Positions 25,327 to 34,002 of a stretch of DNA of 64,000 nt are shown here, in pieces. Position 1 is the first letter of the stretch. Each line of letters starts with the position of its first letter. Position numbers and translations under genes: made by a program. A model generated the notes under the pieces. The model saw only the letters and a list, made by a program, of their open reading frames with translations. It had not been told where the DNA came from and searched no databases. Source of the DNA: Salibacterium halotolerans (lineage in GTDB: Bacteria; Bacillota; Bacilli; Bacillales; Marinococcaceae); contig NZ_FOXD01000015.1 of NCBI RefSeq assembly GCF_900115625.1, forward strand, positions 32,627 to 96,626, given 5' to 3'.

Positions 25327-27747
25327 TTACGATAATTTCATTTTCTGCAGGCGCAGCGCATTCAAGACGACGGAGACAGAGCTGAAGGCCATGGCGGCAC
25401 CGGCGACCCATGGAGCGAGGAGGCCGGCGGCGGCAATCGGGATGCCGAGGGTGTTGTAGATGAACGCGAAGAAGAGATTCTGCTTGATGTTTCTCATCGT
25501 CGTCCGGCTCATCAGCACCGCATCCGCGACGCTGTTCAGGTCTCCTCGCATCAGCGTGATATCGGCGGCTTCGATAGCAACATCCGTTCCGGTTCCGACA
25601 GCCATACCGATGTCGGCGGCTGCAAGCGCCGGAGCGTCGTTGATACCGTCGCCCACCATTGCGGTTTTTCTGCCTTCCTGCTGGAGTTTCTGGATTTCTA
25701 CGCTTTTCTGATCGGGCAGTACACCAGCGATGACCCGGTCGATGCCGACCTGGTATGCGATGGCGTCGGCAGTGCGCTGATTGTCGCCGGTTAGCAGTAC
25801 CACATCAAGGCCGGCCTGCTGCAGCCGGTGGACTGCTTCTTTGGACGTCTCCTTGATCGTGTCGGCAACAGCGATCATACCCGCATATGCTCCGTCCACT
25901 GCAATCAGCATCGCGGTTTTGCCGCCGGATTCCAGCCGGTGCATGGACTCCTGCACGTTTTCTTCCATTTCCAGTCCCATGTCTTCCATCATCCGCTGCG
26001 TTCCAATCGATACAGAATGATTATCCACTACGGCCTGGATACCCCTGCCGGGAACGGCTTCGGTGTCTGCCGCTTCAAGCAAAGCAGTAGAGCGGGACTG
26101 CGCTCCCTGAACGACAGCGCTGGCAAGGGGATGTTCGGAACCTTTCTCCGCCGAGGCGGCATACGAAAGCAGTTCATCTTTGCTCCATCCTTCTTCCGGA
26201 ATGACATCTGTCAGTTCCGGTTCTCCTTTTGTTACCGTGCCTGTTTTATCGAGCACCACGGTTTCGATGCTTTTCGTATTCTCGAGGTATTCCCCGCCTT
26301 TAAACAGGATTCCGGCCTCTGCGGCACGTCCCGATCCCGCCATAATCGACGTCGGGGTCGCAAGTCCGAGCGCACACGGGCAGGCAATGACCAGAATCGA
26401 AATTGTCGGTATGAGCGCACCTCCCAGACTGCCGGGTGTGATAAAGAGAATCCAGACGAGAAAAGTGAGCAGCGCGATACCGATGACAGCCGGCACAAAG
26501 ACGCTCGACACCCGGTCGGCAAGGCGCTGCACATCCGCCTTGGAGCTCTGCGCTTCTTCCACGACTTTTACAATCTGAGATAACGCGGTGTCGCTGCCGA
26601 TCCGGGACGCTTTGACCTGGAGCGCGCCGTTTTTGTTTATGGTGGCACCGTACACCTCACTGCCTTCGCTTTTATCCACCGGCATGCTTTCTCCGGTGAG
26701 CATCGATTCATCGATGGATGAGCGGCCTTCTATCACTTCACCATCGACCGGTATTTTTTCTCCTGGTTTTACATACATAACTTCTCCGACCTGGACGTCT
26801 TCCACCGGAATCTCCACTTCTTCTCCCGCCCGGTAAACGACCGCCGTCGCAGCACGCATGCCGAGCAATTTCTGGATGGCCTGTGACGTACGACCTTTGG
26901 CGCGGGCTTCAAAAAGTTTGCCGAGCAGAATGAGCGTAATGATAACAGCCGAGGCCTCAAAATACAGTACAGGCCTCTCCGCCCCCGGGCTGCTCCACCA
27001 CTGCCAGCCTAAATAGACGCTGTAAAAATAGGCCGCGGATGTTCCCATCGCTACAAGAACGTCCATGTTCGCGCTTTTATTGCGCAAGGCCTTCCATGCT
27101 CCTTCGTAAAACTGCCGGCCGATCACAAACTGGACCGGAGTGGCGAGCGCAAACTGCACCCACGGATTCATTAAAATATCCGGCATCCAGATGAAGGACA
27201 ACCATTCAAAATGGGTCACCATCGTCCAGAGCAGCGGCAGAGCGAGAATGGCCGAAGCGGTAAACGTCATCGTCTGCTTCCGGACCGCTTTCTGACGGGG
27301 ATCTTCTTCTTCGCTGCTGTCCGTTTTGGAATGAAGTCCGTACCCGAGACGATCCACCGCCTGTGTCAAATCTTCCGCCGATACCATACCGGGGGTATAT
27401 TCCACTGAAGCCGTTTCCATAGCGAGGTTGACACTTGCTTCTGCCACGCCCGGCATCTTGTTCAGTTTTTTCTCAATCCGGTTGGCGCATGCCGCGCATG
27501 TCATGCCGGTTACGTCGAATTCCTTCTTTTCATGCTCCACGTGATAGCCGAGCTTTTCGATTTTTTGTTCAAAATCAGCCGCTCCTGTCTGTTCCGGATC
27601 ATACGTAACACCGGCGCGCTCCATTGCCAGGTTGACGTTCGCGCTTTCGACGCCTTCGATTTTGTTCAGTCCTTTTTCAATTCTGTTCGCACATGCCGCG
27701 CACGTCATTCCTGTAATCGGAAGCGTCGTTTCTTTCTGTTCAGCCAT
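25327..27747 (-). CDS. copA: Copper-exporting P1B-type ATPase CopA
   Basis: An 806-residue membrane ATPase that expels Cu(I). Two N-terminal heavy-metal domains carry [17 protein letters not shown] near 13 and [17 protein letters not shown] near 80. The membrane CPC motif is in ACPCALG near 460, the phosphorylated Asp in DKTGT near 498, and [11 protein letters not shown] near 705. Eight helices are expected. The length equals that of B. subtilis CopA. GGAGGGAC precedes the ATG. A CsoR-like dyad lies about 40 bp upstream, separating it from copZ. Confidence 0.97.
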   Translation of the reverse strand: MAEQKETTLPITGMTCAACANRIEKGLNKIEGVESANVNLAMERAGVTYDPEQTGAADFEQKIEKLGYHVEHEKKEFDVTGMTCAACANRIEKKLNKMPGVAEASVNLAMETASVEYTPGMVSAEDLTQAVDRLGYGLHSKTDSSEEEDPRQKAVRKQTMTFTASAILALPLLWTMVTHFEWLSFIWMPDILMNPWVQFALATPVQFVIGRQFYEGAWKALRNKSANMDVLVAMGTSAAYFYSVYLGWQWWSSPGAERPVLYFEASAVIITLILLGKLFEARAKGRTSQAIQKLLGMRAATAVVYRAGEEVEIPVEDVQVGEVMYVKPGEKIPVDGEVIEGRSSIDESMLTGESMPVDKSEGSEVYGATINKNGALQVKASRIGSDTALSQIVKVVEEAQSSKADVQRLADRVSSVFVPAVIGIALLTFLVWILFITPGSLGGALIPTISILVIACPCALGLATPTSIMAGSGRAAEAGILFKGGEYLENTKSIETVVLDKTGTVTKGEPELTDVIPEEGWSKDELLSYAASAEKGSEHPLASAVVQGAQSRSTALLEAADTEAVPGRGIQAVVDNHSVSIGTQRMMEDMGLEMEENVQESMHRLESGGKTAMLIAVDGAYAGMIAVADTIKETSKEAVHRLQQAGLDVVLLTGDNQRTADAIAYQVGIDRVIAGVLPDQKSVEIQKLQQEGRKTAMVGDGINDAPALAAADIGMAVGTGTDVAIEAADITLMRGDLNSVADAVLMSRTTMRNIKQNLFFAFIYNTLGIPIAAAGLLAPWVAGAAMAFSSVSVVLNALRLQKMKLS

Positions 27748-27786
27748 TGTCTGTCCCTCCTTTCCAGCTGATTAAGCAATATATAC

Positions 27787-27804
27787 ATAACCCGGGGAGG
27801 GTAT
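27787..27804. promoter_or_regulatory. CsoR-like operator before copA
   Basis: ATAACCCGGGGAGGGTAT is a GC-rich dyad with TACCC/GGGTA-type ends, similar to the Bacillus CsoR site (ATACCC..GGGTAT). It lies between copZ and copA. Confidence 0.55.
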
Positions 27805-27844
27805 TATATATTGAAAAATAATGCAGTCTGACATGTCAGACTGC

Positions 27845-28054
27845 TTATTCTTCCACGTCATACCCCTGATCATCGATTTCTTCGACGATGTCTTCATGAC
27901 TTGTTACGTCTTTATTATACTCTACGTCGACTTTACCCTGATCAAGATGCACAGTAACACTCGATACACCTTCCAGCTTCCCGACACTTCCTTCTACCGC
28001 CTGCACGCAGTGGGCACAGGACATTCCTTTCACCTGAAGTGTTTCTGTTGTCAT
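27845..28054 (-). CDS. copZ: Copper chaperone CopZ
   Basis: A 69-residue soluble heavy-metal-associated domain with the Cu(I) ligands in GMSCAHC (residues 10-16), followed by QAVEGSVGKLEGV. It hands Cu(I) to CopA. Length is exactly that of the family. AAGGAGGAG precedes the ATG. It lies between csoR and copA on the same strand. Confidence 0.95.
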   Translation of the reverse strand: MTTETLQVKGMSCAHCVQAVEGSVGKLEGVSSVTVHLDQGKVDVEYNKDVTSHEDIVEEIDDQGYDVEE

Positions 28055-28081
28055 GGTCTGCTCCTCCTTTTTTTATTTACT

Positions 28082-28098
28082 ATACCCATGTATGGTAT
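28082..28098. promoter_or_regulatory. CsoR-like operator before copZ
   Basis: ATACCCATGTATGGTAT is a palindromic dyad (ATACC/GGTAT) 28-44 bp before the copZ start, like the Bacillus copZA operator. Confidence 0.65.
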
Positions 28099-28114
28099 AT
28101 TTCATTCAAAAATA

Positions 28115-28411
28115 TTATTTCATCATCCGTTTCATAACATCCATCAGCTCATTGATGGATTCTTCCCCTTCCCCGCTCTCAATCGCGTTGGACACGCAGT
28201 GGTGGGTATGATCTTCCATCAGCTGCACCGACACTTTGTTGACTGCGGACTGAATGGCTGCGATCTGGTTGAGAATATCCACGCAGTACCGGTCATCCTC
28301 CACCATGTTATGAACACCACGGACCTGCCCTTCAATCCGTTTCAGCCGGTTCAGCATCTGCTGTTTATGCGGCTGCACCGTCCGCTTCTCTGTATGCGTC
28401 TGCTCATCCAT
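28115..28411 (-). CDS. csoR: Copper-sensing repressor CsoR
   Basis: A 98-residue all-helical repressor that releases DNA on binding Cu(I). The ligands of the Cys-His-Cys set are visible as RYCVDIL near residue 42 and DHTHHC near 68-72. RLKRIEGQVRGV at 22-33 is the family signature. GAGAGGAGGG precedes the ATG. It heads the csoR-copZ-copA operon, and dyads resembling its site precede all three genes. Confidence 0.95.
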   Translation of the reverse strand: MDEQTHTEKRTVQPHKQQMLNRLKRIEGQVRGVHNMVEDDRYCVDILNQIAAIQSAVNKVSVQLMEDHTHHCVSNAIESGEGEESINELMDVMKRMMK

Positions 28412-28432
28412 TCAGATTCCCTCCTCTCTATA

Positions 28433-28449
28433 ATACCCATACCCCGTAT
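28433..28449. promoter_or_regulatory. CsoR-like operator before csoR
   Basis: ATACCCATACCCCGTAT (ATAC...GTAT ends, C-rich middle) lies 22-38 bp before the csoR start. Read on the other strand it is ATACGGGGTATGGGTAT, very close to the known Bacillus CsoR operator. Autoregulation is inferred. Confidence 0.7.
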
Positions 28450-28487
28450 TTTTATAATAATAAAAATATCTCTGCTATGCAACACAT

Positions 28488-28898
28488 TCAATGCATAAAA
28501 GCAACAATTTGTTCTGAGAATGTTTTTATTTCCGACAAGTTCCGGGTGATTATCTGCTGAATGATTTCCATATTTAATTCTTGATAATCATGGATAGCGA
28601 TATTCCGAAAACCGACCATCGCTTTCATTTTTTTAGATATATCTTCGGTTATGACTCCATGTCCGGATAACAGCTCAAAGGCATCACGGCTGGATTGCGG
28701 CAGTCCTAATTTTTCCACGGCCGTTATATGCATAGCAAGATCTATAGATGTCTCGCAGGCCCGTTGAATATTTAAAATGATGGAATCCTGCTTCGTGATA
28801 TTATGAAGACTTGCGGGGGAGTCTGCATATTCCTCGTACACCCGCTTTATACAACGCTCTATCGTGCTCACCTTATTATATACCACATCACTTGTCAT
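28488..28898 (-). CDS. hepT: HepT-like toxin (DUF86 ribonuclease family)
   Basis: A helical protein of 136 residues from the ATG at 28898. The HEPN catalytic motif RX4HXY is present as RNIAIHDY near residue 108. HepT proteins cut RNA and are silenced when the partner MntA adds AMP units to the tyrosine of this motif. The longer upstream ORF was not used, because ATG 28898 overlaps the mntA end by 11 bp with GAGGAGAG upstream. The pair forms a type II/VII-like toxin-antitoxin module. Confidence 0.85.
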   Translation of the reverse strand: MTSDVVYNKVSTIERCIKRVYEEYADSPASLHNITKQDSIILNIQRACETSIDLAMHITAVEKLGLPQSSRDAFELLSGHGVITEDISKKMKAMVGFRNIAIHDYQELNMEIIQQIITRNLSEIKTFSEQIVAFMH

Positions 28899-29289
28899 AC
28901 ACGGATCCACTCTCCTCAATCCGGTCGAGTACAACTTGGCGTTCCTCATTCAACTTGGCGTATTCCTTGTAAATTCTCATTTCAAGCAGCTCACGTCTGG
29001 TTTCATCTGTGCAGTACAGGACTTTGCCGGTCCCTGCAATCTGCATTTGAAAAACCGTCGACGCCTTATTGATATCAACGAGCTGCACGTCCCGGTCGAT
29101 GATCGCAGCCACATCCTCCGCTGTAAAAAAGGATGCCGCCGGACTAAGCGGCGTATCTGTTACATAAGCAATATCAACATCACTGCCGGGGCGGTTTGTC
29201 CCCTTGGCAAACGATCCGAACAGAATAAGCAGAACCGGTGATATTTTTTCCACCAGAACCTCTGTTATGCGCTGTTCCATATCTTTCAC
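28888..29289 (-). CDS. mntA: MntA-like nucleotidyltransferase antitoxin
   Basis: A 133-residue minimal nucleotidyltransferase. The catalytic signature GSFAKGTNRPGSDVDIAYV (GSX10DXD) lies near residues 24-42. MntA AMPylates HepT and so blocks it. The ORF is open far upstream without similarity. The GTG at 29289 (VKDMEQ) has GGAGGTGGG 8 nt upstream and gives the normal family length. An ATG three codons further is the alternative. The 11-bp overlap with hepT ensures coupled translation. Confidence 0.85.
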   Translation of the reverse strand: MKDMEQRITEVLVEKISPVLLILFGSFAKGTNRPGSDVDIAYVTDTPLSPAASFFTAEDVAAIIDRDVQLVDINKASTVFQMQIAGTGKVLYCTDETRRELLEMRIYKEYAKLNEERQVVLDRIEESGSVYDK

Positions 29290-29337
29290 AGCTGACCCAC
29301 CTCCACTCCGTATCTCTTCTATCATTGTATCATATAC

Positions 29338-29359
29338 AAAAACCGCTCCCGGAGCAGTT
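29338..29359 (-). terminator. Terminator behind the 46-codon gene
   Basis: On the minus strand AACTGCT-CCGGG-AGCGGTT is followed by TTTG. It lies 48 bp past the small gene and just before the mntA promoter region. Confidence 0.6.
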
Positions 29360-29407
29360 CCGGCCGGACTGAATGAAAGATTATCCGCAGCTGGGAAAGC
29401 GGCGCCT

Positions 29408-29548
29408 TTACTCCAATTCTTCGAGTTTTGCCTTATACCCGTCGTTATATCCTTTGCGGTAAGCAGCATGCAGCATGTCTTCCAACTGTCTGCGTAATCC
29501 TTCGTCCTGAAATGTTTCAAGGAAACCCTGTTGATTCTCTACATTCAT
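29408..29548 (-). CDS. Small acidic protein, 46 residues, family not recognised
   Basis: An ORF too short for usual calling: ATG at 29548 to TAA at 29408. GAGGG lies 9 nt before the ATG and a terminator follows. The product begins MNVENQQGFLETFQDEG and has the helical, charged pattern LRRQLEDMLHAAYRKGYNDG. The GYxxGY pattern between two amphipathic helices, absence of Cys and absence of hydrophobic segments suggest a small soluble helical hairpin. The bases between codons show normal coding periodicity. Function unknown. It is a separate transcription unit upstream of mntA. Confidence 0.7.
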   Translation of the reverse strand: MNVENQQGFLETFQDEGLRRQLEDMLHAAYRKGYNDGYKAKLEELE

Positions 29549-29734
29549 GCAGCATCCCTCTATTTCCACTATCCAGCCCGGTAATTTTCCATTCCTTTAT
29601 TTTCTCTAAATCAAACCATTTTATTACTCAAAAAATGCATCATTCCTGCACATTTGTTGATAAATCGATCCGACCTCCTTACAATAATGAAAGTGATTCA
29701 TTTTCGACAAAATTTTTATATAAAAGGGGGGTTC

Positions 29735-30661
29735 ATGTTGAAAAAAGGAATCCAGTTCTGGCGTAAAGCCACCCGTTCCTTCGCCCTTCCCGTCATCATC
29801 GTCCCGGTGCTGCTCGGTACAGCGGGCGCTTTTGCCTGGGAAGGCACCTTTCATTTTTTCTGGTTTTTGATTACATTGGTCGGCGCAGCGGCGGCGCACT
29901 TATTTTCCAATATGATTAATGATTTATGGGACTACCGCAACGGCGCGGATGAAGAGGTGGAGAAAGAAGAAGCCGCTATCGCTACCAATTCCAGGATTCT
30001 GCCGGCTGGCGCTATGTCGGAAAAAGCATTCGCCGCGGTAACATGGGGGTTATTTGCGGTGGCGGCTATCTGTGGTGTTATCATTGCGATAGGAAGAGGA
30101 TGGCCGGTTCTCGGTATTGCCGCGCTCGGTGCATTGATCGCCTATTTTTACGTCGCACCGCCGCTTCAATTCGGCTATCGCGGCAAAGGCTACAGTGAGT
30201 TCGGTATTTTCACGGCGTTCGGTATTCTGCCGGTGATGGGAGCTTATTTCGTACAGACCGGAGCTTTTGATTTCCAGACGTTTCTATTATCTTTTCCCGT
30301 AGGTATTCTTACCACTCTGGTTCTGTATAACCATCACTTTCTGCATCCGCGTGCTGATGAGGCGGCGGGCAAACGAACCGTTGTTGTCGTGCTTGGCGAA
30401 AAGAAAGGACTCATCCTTTCCAAATGGCTGACCGCTGCTGCGTTTGTTTTTGTTCTGGTCTGCGTGGTATTTCAGGCACTGCCGTGGTACGGTGTCATCA
30501 GTCTGCTCGGCTTCGTGCCGCTCATCCGGATGCACCGCTCGCTCGGCGACACCAATCCTCCGGACGCGTATCCGCCCTTTATGGGAGCAGCGCTGAAAGC
30601 ATCAACGCGATGCGGGGGGCTGCAGATTATCGCGCTTATCATTCACGGTTTCATAACGTAA
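29735..30661 (+). CDS. UbiA-family prenyltransferase (MenA-like)
   Basis: A 308-residue membrane enzyme with about eight or nine helices. The first Asp-rich motif NDLWDYRNGADEE near 63-75 fits the NDXXDXXXD signature that binds prenyl diphosphate via Mg. In MenA this group joins an octaprenyl or heptaprenyl chain to dihydroxynaphthoate in menaquinone synthesis. FLHPRADEAAGKRTVVV near 205 carries the second motif region. The ATG at 29735 has AAAAGGGGGG upstream; the 27 extra codons before it look non-coding. It is cotranscribed with the next gene (12-nt gap). A heme or other aromatic acceptor is possible. Confidence 0.75.
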   Translation: MLKKGIQFWRKATRSFALPVIIVPVLLGTAGAFAWEGTFHFFWFLITLVGAAAAHLFSNMINDLWDYRNGADEEVEKEEAAIATNSRILPAGAMSEKAFAAVTWGLFAVAAICGVIIAIGRGWPVLGIAALGALIAYFYVAPPLQFGYRGKGYSEFGIFTAFGILPVMGAYFVQTGAFDFQTFLLSFPVGILTTLVLYNHHFLHPRADEAAGKRTVVVVLGEKKGLILSKWLTAAAFVFVLVCVVFQALPWYGVISLLGFVPLIRMHRSLGDTNPPDAYPPFMGAALKASTRCGGLQIIALIIHGFIT

Positions 30662-30673
30662 GGAGGTCGAGAA

Positions 30674-31405
30674 ATGGCACAAAAATTTCAGCTTGGAGCA
30701 TTTGATACGATTTTATCGGAAGACGGGCCGTGGCAGATCGGCGGCTTTCCACTTCGGGACGGAAGTTTCTGGACGTACCGCGAACCCGAAGCCGTCGTGA
30801 TTGTCCGAAACGGCATGCTGTACGTGCGGGCTCCGCTCAGCCGCAGCCACGACAACGTGCAGATTCTCGACAACGCCAAGCATATGTATTACTCGAAAGA
30901 ACCGGTCGAGGTCCCGGAAAACGGAGAAATCAGCTTTGAATTCCAGATCCGCGCCCGTACGCAGGATACCGTCCCGGGGGATCTGTATGACGGCTACGTG
31001 TCGTTGAACCTGCTTGATTTCACAACCGGCGCGGCGCTCGATTTCTTCGTCACCGATGATCAGTACGCGTCGGTATACGGCGTGCTGCCGTTTCCAAATG
31101 TCGAAGTACCGGACACAGATCAGACGAAGTACTTCTGTATTTTCAAGGAAGATACGAAAAGCTTTGAAGAACGCGCCTTCAACACGTACCGGATCACCTA
31201 CAACCGCGCGGCAGACGAAGTCGTATACTCGGTGAACGACGTAGAAGTGCGCCGGGAAGCGGACGTCCCGCTTAAACTCAATCAATTCACCGTCGGCCTT
31301 GGCATCATGACCGAAAAAGACCTCACCCCGGAAGGCAGCGTCTCCGTCCACGGCCAGACTGTCACCGGCGAATGGTCCCCCGTCACGGTTACCATCAATG
31401 AATAA
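30674..31405 (+). CDS. DUF6081-like beta-sandwich protein
   Basis: A 243-residue protein without signal peptide. WQIGGFPLRDGSFWTYREP near 24, SHDNVQILDNAKHMYYS near 60, GDLYDGYVSLNLLDFTTGAA near 100 and GLGIMTEKD near 215 look like a family of conserved bacterial proteins (DUF6081, from memory), with the alternation of strands expected of a concanavalin/LamG-like sandwich. AAGGAGGTCGAG precedes the ATG and the gene is 12 nt behind the prenyltransferase gene. Role unknown; a ligand-binding or ester-cleaving function would be guesswork. Confidence 0.7.
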   Translation: MAQKFQLGAFDTILSEDGPWQIGGFPLRDGSFWTYREPEAVVIVRNGMLYVRAPLSRSHDNVQILDNAKHMYYSKEPVEVPENGEISFEFQIRARTQDTVPGDLYDGYVSLNLLDFTTGAALDFFVTDDQYASVYGVLPFPNVEVPDTDQTKYFCIFKEDTKSFEERAFNTYRITYNRAADEVVYSVNDVEVRREADVPLKLNQFTVGLGIMTEKDLTPEGSVSVHGQTVTGEWSPVTVTINE

Positions 31406-31407
31406 AC

Positions 31408-31444
31408 CGAAACACTCCGTCATGCCGGCGGAGTGTTTCTTTTC
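31408..31444 (+). terminator. Terminator behind the DUF6081-like gene
   Basis: GAAACACTCC and GGAGTGTTTC form a 10-bp stem with a 12-nt loop, followed by TTTT. Confidence 0.8.
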
Positions 31445-31501
31445 ATGTCCGGGTGTGAGAAAATATACTTTGGAATATATTTGATTAAAGGAAGATGCAC
31501 A

Positions 31502-32401
31502 ATGTCCAGGCAGCAGGCTTATATATGCGCCGCGGCGGGGGCGGCGATGTGGGGGTTTCTCGGCTTATTCGTAGAGGGTCTCTACGCCGCGGGCTTCACC
31601 CCGTGGCAGACGGTGGCCATCCGCGCCATTTTCTCCGCGGTGCTGATTACTTCTTACCTTGCCCTCCGCCACCCGCATCTTTTAAAAATACATATCAGGG
31701 ATCTCCCTTATTTCATCGGTACCGGCATTATCAGCATCGTATTCTTTAACTGGTGTTATTTTACGGTGATGCAGGAAGCTTCGCTGTCGCTGGCGGTGGT
31801 TCTTCTGTATACGGGGCCGTTGTTTGTGACACTGCTCTCGCGTCTGTTGTTCAAGGAATGGCTGACCGGGCGTAAAATCGTGGCGCTCTTTCTCACACTG
31901 ACCGGCTGTGCTTTCACCGTCGGCCTGCTTCCGTCGTTTGACACAAGTCTTTCCGCCTTTGTCATCCTGGCAGGTCTCGGATCCGGGTTTTTCTATGCGC
32001 TGTACAGCATCTTCGGCAAGTACGTCAGCCGCCGCTATTCCTCGATGACAATCACCGCCTATTCGTTCATCTGCGCGAGCGCGTTTATGATTCCGGCGGG
32101 CGGCTTGATCGGCCAAGCCGGAGAACTCGCGGATCCGGCTATCCTGCTGTACGGGTTCGGGCTCGCCTTCGTCCCGACCGTGCTCGGCTATATCCTGTAC
32201 ACGATCGGGCTGACGCACATCGAATCGAGCCGCGCCTCGATTCTGACGACGATAGAGCCGGTCGTTGCCATCATTCTCGGCGTCACCGTATTCGGCGACA
32301 CCCTGAACAGTTGGCAGATTCTCGGCATCGTACTCGTGCTCGCCTCCATTTTCGTCATATCCGAACGCCGGAAATCATCTTCCGCACAAGCCGGTATGTA
32401 G
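31502..32401 (+). CDS. EamA/DMT-family transporter
   Basis: A 299-residue membrane protein with ten helices in two EamA repeats. AAAGAAMWGFLGLFVEGLY near 10 and GFTPWQTVAIRAIFSA near 33 open the first repeat, and the second ends with SSRASILTTIEPVVAIILG near 250, a hallmark of the family. It likely exports amino acids or other metabolites. The ORF is open upstream, but the ATG at 31502 has AAAGGAAG before it and begins the first repeat correctly. Single gene. Confidence 0.87.
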   Translation: MSRQQAYICAAAGAAMWGFLGLFVEGLYAAGFTPWQTVAIRAIFSAVLITSYLALRHPHLLKIHIRDLPYFIGTGIISIVFFNWCYFTVMQEASLSLAVVLLYTGPLFVTLLSRLLFKEWLTGRKIVALFLTLTGCAFTVGLLPSFDTSLSAFVILAGLGSGFFYALYSIFGKYVSRRYSSMTITAYSFICASAFMIPAGGLIGQAGELADPAILLYGFGLAFVPTVLGYILYTIGLTHIESSRASILTTIEPVVAIILGVTVFGDTLNSWQILGIVLVLASIFVISERRKSSSAQAGM

Positions 32402-32450
32402 TGGAGGAAAAAGCTGCACCCATTCATCACGTATTTCCGTTATTTCATCC

Positions 32451-32490
32451 AAAAAACCGCCCTGTACCACTTATGAAGTGATACAGGGCG
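32451..32490 (-). terminator. Terminator of the small minus-strand gene pair
   Basis: A 15-bp stem (CGCCCTGTACCACTT / AAGTGATACAGGGCG, one C-A mismatch) with ATG loop. The minus strand continues with TTTTTT, so it mainly serves the genes from 32992 downward. The plus side has only ATTTG. Confidence 0.85.
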
Positions 32491-32512
32491 ATTTGATATG
32501 CAGTGTATTACA

Positions 32513-32719
32513 TCATTTACTGCCCTGGTTTTTCACGGAAGCAATAATCATCTGGAAAATCATAACGAAACCAAACGAGGAAAATGAGATAATCATTACA
32601 TTCAATACTATGCTCCAAACATTATAAACGGGCAGATAAGAAAATAATAGAAACATGGGGATGACAAAGATGAGATCCAACCATCCCATTCTTTGAAACT
32701 CAGTTTTTAAATCGCTCAA
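32513..32719 (-). CDS. Small two-helix membrane protein, unknown
   Basis: A 68-residue protein with two hydrophobic segments (about residues 13-31 and 36-57) and a polar end VKNQGSK. Start taken as TTG at 32719 with AGGTG 7 nt upstream; the ORF is open 15 codons further but those overlap the end of the preceding frame. A strong terminator follows. No family recognised. It is directly behind the frameshifted ORF at 32736-32992, and the two may once have worked together. Confidence 0.55.
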   Translation of the reverse strand: MSDLKTEFQRMGWLDLIFVIPMFLLFSYLPVYNVWSIVLNVMIISFSSFGFVMIFQMIIASVKNQGSK

Positions 32720-32735
32720 CGCAAAAACACCTATT

Positions 32736-32992
32736 TCATTTTGACTTAAGAAAGAACTTTGCAAGCAAGTCTACCAGCAGCACCAGCCCACCTGATACGG
32801 CGGCACACGCTGCATAACTGGAAATAATGCACGCCCATTTAAAAGCCGCTTCATTAACACCTGATCGGTCTGTTCAGCCTGCATGGTTATTAATTTTGCC
32901 GCCAATAAGACACAAACGTCCTGATAAAATACTTTATCGTCGTTGGCACAGGATGTGCGCGCTTTTAGTAAAAGTTCCCCCTTTTTAACCAT
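32736..32992 (-). pseudogene. Small membrane protein gene split by an apparent 1-nt frameshift
   Basis: From an ATG at 32992 (AAGGAAG just upstream) the frame reads MVKKGELLLKAR and on to LLAAKLITMQAEQ near 32870. In that frame the remainder is unlike a protein end (QVGWCCW). In the neighbouring frame 32873-32736 is open and reads TDRSGVNEAAFKW, then SGGLVLLVDLLAKFFLKSK, a credible hydrophobic carboxyl end. One missing base near 32870 would restore a protein of about 86 residues. It may be real decay, a sequencing error or, less likely, programmed slippage. Confidence 0.45.
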
Positions 32993-33176
32993 TCTTCCTT
33001 CAGAGATATAGCTGAAAATGTATTTTTTGTACATGATTTCATAGATATTTATAGAAAATGAACAGGTATGTCCATATCCGTATTTATGTTTATCAGCTTT
33101 TATCATAATCACACGTTATAGTTTTCCGATACTCTATATATATATGAAGAGTAGAGGTAAAAAGGAGGTATTTTCA

Positions 33177-33608
33177 TTGGCAGTAGTAAAAGCGAACGAA
33201 TCCGATGTGAAGATGCTGGCCAGACTAATACGTGCTGAAGCCGAGGGGGACGGAAAACTGGGAATGCTTATGGTTGGCAACGTAGGAATAAACCGCACAA
33301 GAGTACGTTGCCTGGATTTTGAAAACATTAATACTATTCCTGAAATGGTTTATCAGTCACCTGGTGGATTCGAAGCCACCCAGAAGGGGTATTTTTATCA
33401 AAGAGCCAGGCAGACAGACATCAACTTAGCAAGAAAAGTAATTCAAGGAAAACGTTATCATCCGGCAAGCTACTCCCTCTGGTTCTTCGCTCCTTCTGGA
33501 AACTGCCCCAGTCAATGGTTCGGCGAACCACTTGCCGGCCGCTACAAATCCCATTGTTTTTACACCCCATCTGAAGGAAGTTGTCCGGGGGTATACAGCA
33601 CATACTAA
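33177..33608 (+). CDS. cwlJ: Spore cortex-lytic cell wall hydrolase CwlJ
   Basis: A 143-residue SleB/CwlJ-type hydrolase (Hydrolase_2), which degrades cortex peptidoglycan during spore germination. ARLIRAEAEGDGKLGMLMVG at the N-terminus with the presumed catalytic Glu, FYQRARQTDINLAR in the middle and KSHCFYTPSEGSC at the end match CwlJ closely, including the near-identical length (142 in B. subtilis). The TTG at 33177 with AAGGAGG 8 nt upstream starts the protein exactly where CwlJ begins (LAVVKAN); the ATG at 33144 adds a foreign extension. No gerQ partner gene follows. Confidence 0.93.
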   Translation: MAVVKANESDVKMLARLIRAEAEGDGKLGMLMVGNVGINRTRVRCLDFENINTIPEMVYQSPGGFEATQKGYFYQRARQTDINLARKVIQGKRYHPASYSLWFFAPSGNCPSQWFGEPLAGRYKSHCFYTPSEGSCPGVYSTY

Positions 33609-33729
33609 ATAACAGCAAAAGCACGGGGAGAACGGAGTAATAATCAACATGAGAAAAGCATGTCTCTCTTGAATCAGCGTGTCACTTTTTTAAACTCACT
33701 CCAAAAACGGAACATAGACGATATGCTGT

Positions 33730-33885
33730 ATGCAAGGGGAATTCGGTCACATCATTGCCACGACACCCGGGTATCTGATTTCTTCCAAATTTGAAGTCTC
33801 TTTCCACACTCAATCCACTCACCCGGGTGGTTCACCGCAGACAAAACAGATCATTCACGGAGCTGCCGCCATACAGAATATTCCC
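33730..33885 (+). pseudogene. Fragment of an M20-type amidohydrolase gene
   Basis: About 50 codons read GYLISSKFEVSFHTQSTHPG, then GSP and HGAAAIQN, which resemble the dimerisation-domain segment of M20 amidohydrolases (TKFxVxFxGxxAHxGxxP..NAL.AA). Neither the metal-binding N-terminal half nor the carboxyl half is present nearby. The rest of the open frame to 34011 does not look like the family. I read it as a remnant; chance similarity is possible. Confidence 0.4.
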
Positions 33886-34002
33886 GTTCAGATGACTAAG
33901 CTCGGCGAAGCCATTCCGGTGCCGGCTCCATCATCAAAAGAATACGAACGGGTACGGCAGCTGGAACTAAGCCGTGGTTGTTTCAGGCCGGACCGACTCC
34001 GT

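Noticed and set aside
28950..29520. Upstream extension of mntA to 29520
   Set aside because: The extra 77 codons have no similarity to nucleotidyltransferases and overlap the separate 46-codon gene; GTG 29289 has a far better ribosome site.
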